A stretch of DNA of 45,812 bases from positions 1-45,812 of the forward strand of contig PMTT01000949.1 in NCBI GenBank assembly GCA_003167275.1, in the 5' to 3' direction. This stretch comes from Bryobacterales bacterium (GTDB lineage: Bacteria > Acidobacteriota > Terriglobia > Bryobacterales > Bryobacteraceae). Every line of letters begins with the position of its first letter. Position 1 is the first letter of the stretch. The notes under the pieces are model-generated. The model worked only from the letters and a program-made list of their open reading frames with translations, made no database searches and had not been told where the DNA came from. The translations under genes and the position numbers were made by a program. Of the stretch, positions 42,889 through 45,812 are shown in pieces.

Positions 42889-45255
42889 ATGAGACGGCTC
42901 TGTTTATTGGCTCTTGCGTGCGCCGGCGCGATCCTCGCCCAGCCGGGAAACCAGCCGGGAATGAAGTGGTGGTACGGAGAACCGGCGGCGAAGTATTGGG
43001 AAGCGCTACCGCTTTCGAACGGCTGGCTGGCCGCGATGGTATACGGCCGCACGCGCGACGAACTGATTCCGCTCAACGACGCTTCGCTGTGGAGCGGGGG
43101 GCCGTACGATCCGAACAACCCGGGCGGACGGGACGTGCTGCCCGAGATCCGGCGGCTTCTGCTCGCCGGCGAATACGTGAACGCCCAGGCGCTCTGCCAA
43201 AAGCTGCTGAGCACGCCGCGTTCCGTGCAGCACTATCAGCCGCTGGGCGAATTGCGGCTTCGGTTTGAAGGTGCTGATGACGCGACGGCGTACCGGCGCG
43301 AACTCGATATGGACAGCGCCATCGCGCGCGTCACATATACGGCCGGAGGAGTGCGCTACACACGTGAAGTGTTCGCGAGCTACCCGGACCAGGTTCTCGT
43401 CATACGGGTGACGGCGGATAAGCCGGGCACGGTTTCGTTCGCGGCGCGATTGGCAAGCATTCAGCCGAGCGGGCGCAGCGCGATGGCGGGCCGCGACGGA
43501 ATCGAAATGATGGGCACGGCCGAGACGGTGACGTCAGGGGCCTCGGCCAATCCGACGATTTCCGCAAAGATGCGCTGGGACGCGAGGCTGCGGATAGTGA
43601 TGGAAGGCGGCATGCTTGCGCCATGCCGGATCGCCGGCGATCAAGACCGCACCTCCGCATGCGTGGCGGTTTCAGGAGCGAATGCCGCCACCGTGATCGT
43701 GTCCGCGGCGACAAGTTGCAAGAGCTGGCAGGATACGAGCGGCGATGCGCGGGCGCTCGCGGCCGCGCGGATGGCGGGCGCCGCCGGGAAGCCGTATCGG
43801 GATCTCCTGTCGCAGCACTTGCGCGATTGGCGGCCGCAGTTCCGCGCCGTGAGCTTGGATCTGGGCGGTTATGACGCGGCCCAGGTGGATACCACCGCCC
43901 GGATGGAACGGCTCCGCAAGGGTGGAAAGGATTCTCTGTACACGGCGCAATATTTTCAGTACGGGCGGTATTTACTGCTGGCGGTTTCCCGCGCGGGCGC
44001 GCTGGCCTTCAACAATCACAATGTCTGGCTCGACAACATGCAGGGACGCTGGCAGGGGCGCTGGACGCTGAACATCAATTTGCAGGAGTGCTACTGGCCC
44101 GCTGAGAACACGCACATGGCGCAGACAAACCAGGCGCTGCTGGAATTCGTGGAGAATCTGGCGCAAGCCGGCGCGCGAACGGCGAAGGAGCTATACGGCT
44201 GCCGCGGTTGGGTCGCGCATCATGGAACAGACGTGTGGCTGAACACCGCGCCTACCGATTTTACCGGTCCCGGCATATGGCCCACTGGCGGCGCCTGGCT
44301 GGTGGATCAGCTCTGGGAGCACTACGCGTTTCAGCCGGATACCGCGTATTTGAAGCGGCTGTATCCGCTGCTCAAAGGGGCGTCCGAGTTCTTTCTGGAT
44401 TACCTGATCGAAGAACCGGCGCATCGCTGGCTGGTAACCGCTCCATCAGTCTCGCCGGAGAATTCGTTTTTCACGCCCTCACACGTTTCGACGCAGGTGG
44501 GCCTTGGCCCAACGTTGGATAACCAGTTGCTGCGCGACCTGTTCGACCGGACGGCCGAGGCCGCCGCGCTGCTGGGAGTGGACCCGGAGCTTCGAGCGCA
44601 AGTGCAGGAAGCGCGCAAGCGGCTGCCGCCCGACCGCGTCGGGAAGCACGGGCAATTCCAGGAATGGCTGGAAGATTTCGACGAGCCCGAGGTGACGCAT
44701 CGTCATCTCTCGCCTCTTTATGCATTCTTCCCCTCGAACCAGGTAACGGAGAACACGAATCCGGAACTGGTAAACGCGGTGAGGGTGACGCTCGAGCGGC
44801 GAACGGATCGGGACCTGGGGTGGTCCGGCGCCTGGAAGATCAACCTGTACGCGCGGCTGCGGGAGGGCGACCATGCCGAGAGCCTCCTGCGGAGGATGCT
44901 GACCGATATCAGCCTTCATCCGGCGGCGGAAGACAGCGATCGAGTGCCCTCATTCGACGGCAACCAGGCGATTCAGGGCGTAACGGCGGGAATCGCCGAA
45001 ATGCTGTTGCAGAGCCACAAAGGAGAACTGGATGTGTTGCCGGCTTTGCCTAAGGCGTGGCCGCGCGGCCGCGTCTCCGGTCTGCGGGCGCGCGGCGGAT
45101 TCACGGTTGACCTGACATGGGACGGCGGAGCACTGACCAGCGTGCGGGTGCGGTCCACGGCCGGTAAACAGTGCACGCTTCGGTATCGGGAAGACCGGGT
45201 GAGCTTTCCGACGCGAACTGGCGGCGTGTATGTGCGAAATGCGAAGTTGCAGTAG
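42889..45255 (+). CDS. Canonical GH95-family glycosidase (alpha-L-fucosidase/galactosidase type)
   Basis: Signal MRRLCLLALACAGAILAQ; AKYWEALPLSNGWLAAMVYGRTRDELIPLNDASLWSGGPYDPNNPG; TLNINLQECYWPAENTHMAQTN; VTAPSVSPENSFFTP; LGWSGAWKINLYARLREGDHAESLLRRML. Confidence 0.92.
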   Translation: MRRLCLLALACAGAILAQPGNQPGMKWWYGEPAAKYWEALPLSNGWLAAMVYGRTRDELIPLNDASLWSGGPYDPNNPGGRDVLPEIRRLLLAGEYVNAQALCQKLLSTPRSVQHYQPLGELRLRFEGADDATAYRRELDMDSAIARVTYTAGGVRYTREVFASYPDQVLVIRVTADKPGTVSFAARLASIQPSGRSAMAGRDGIEMMGTAETVTSGASANPTISAKMRWDARLRIVMEGGMLAPCRIAGDQDRTSACVAVSGANAATVIVSAATSCKSWQDTSGDARALAAARMAGAAGKPYRDLLSQHLRDWRPQFRAVSLDLGGYDAAQVDTTARMERLRKGGKDSLYTAQYFQYGRYLLLAVSRAGALAFNNHNVWLDNMQGRWQGRWTLNINLQECYWPAENTHMAQTNQALLEFVENLAQAGARTAKELYGCRGWVAHHGTDVWLNTAPTDFTGPGIWPTGGAWLVDQLWEHYAFQPDTAYLKRLYPLLKGASEFFLDYLIEEPAHRWLVTAPSVSPENSFFTPSHVSTQVGLGPTLDNQLLRDLFDRTAEAAALLGVDPELRAQVQEARKRLPPDRVGKHGQFQEWLEDFDEPEVTHRHLSPLYAFFPSNQVTENTNPELVNAVRVTLERRTDRDLGWSGAWKINLYARLREGDHAESLLRRMLTDISLHPAAEDSDRVPSFDGNQAIQGVTAGIAEMLLQSHKGELDVLPALPKAWPRGRVSGLRARGGFTVDLTWDGGALTSVRVRSTAGKQCTLRYREDRVSFPTRTGGVYVRNAKLQ

Positions 45256-45623
45256 GGATCTGAATTCAGTTGGCTGGCAGACCCGCTCGACAGAATGGTG
45301 GGCTTCCCGCGGGGGTCCGCCATGGGGCTTGAGCGCATACATTGCAATCGGCCCGCTCCAAAATCTGATGGTGTGGAAACTGAGCGACTTGTCTTGGCCG
45401 CTAGGTTTCCCGGCAGGCAAACCGACTCCATCGTCTTCGACAGCCAGTTCACAGCATCCCGGTGCGGGCTTGCAGAAACCAGAATTCTCCCGGTCCTCCC
45501 GTCGGGAGACTTGACCTGTCGTCCAGCGATCTGGCCAAATTGCCAACGAAAATGCTCGTCACGGATGCCTGGCGTTACCATATCGACAGGAGTCAGCCGC
45601 GGCGACGGAAGTTAAAGGACGCA

Positions 45624-45812
45624 TATGTCGAAGACCAGAAGAACCTTCCTGCAATCAGGCGCGGCTTTGGCGGCTGGTTTGACCGCCGCCGCGTCGGCGG
45701 TACACGCCCAGGCTACGGGGCAAGGGCGGACACGGGAGTCCGCGCCACTCCAGCCCGCTTCCGAGATCCAGGTTCCCAAGATGAAGTTCTTCCACGCCGA
45801 GATCAGCCGCAT
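45624..45812 (+). CDS. Tat-exported protein, 3'-incomplete at the window edge (function not determinable)
   Basis: ATG 45624 after AAAGGACG; MSKTRRTFLQSGAALAAGLTAAASAVHAQ... Tat signal, open to the window end. Absent from the ORF track because it is truncated. Confidence 0.7.

Noticed and set aside
1-45812. tRNA, rRNA or CRISPR loci
   Set aside because: None recognised when reading either strand; I cannot exclude small ncRNAs without covariance-model searches.

Overview
High-GC window that looks acidobacterial, probably Bryobacterales/Solibacter-like: it has an Oar-type TonB receptor, a TIGR03437-type C-terminal domain and many Tat-exported glycoside hydrolases. Most of it is a large polysaccharide-utilisation locus: GH43, TonB receptor, two GH67-like alpha-glucuronidase-type proteins, esterase, GH5-like, two GH29, GH3, two tandem GH95-like, GH127/DUF1680 and a canonical GH95. 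Interrupting this locus at about 5.3-15.2 kb is a decayed tyrosine recombinase with a strong inverted repeat, followed by a tightly packed four-gene cluster. That cluster encodes a membrane-anchored PQQ-type beta-propeller, a PEP-synthase/PPDK-like enzyme (split by an apparent frameshift) whose C-terminus carries an EMC3/TMCO1/DUF106-like membrane module, a small secreted helical Gly/Pro-rich protein, and an exported HEAT-repeat protein. This cluster is my main candidate for an undescribed system. Gene decay is visible in several places: a frameshifted GH43, a B3-type metallo-beta-lactamase-like gene lacking its HxH motif, an esterase remnant, a back-to-back junction of two 5'-truncated genes, and GH43/GH95 debris. 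All family calls are by-eye recognition of motifs; no database search was run.
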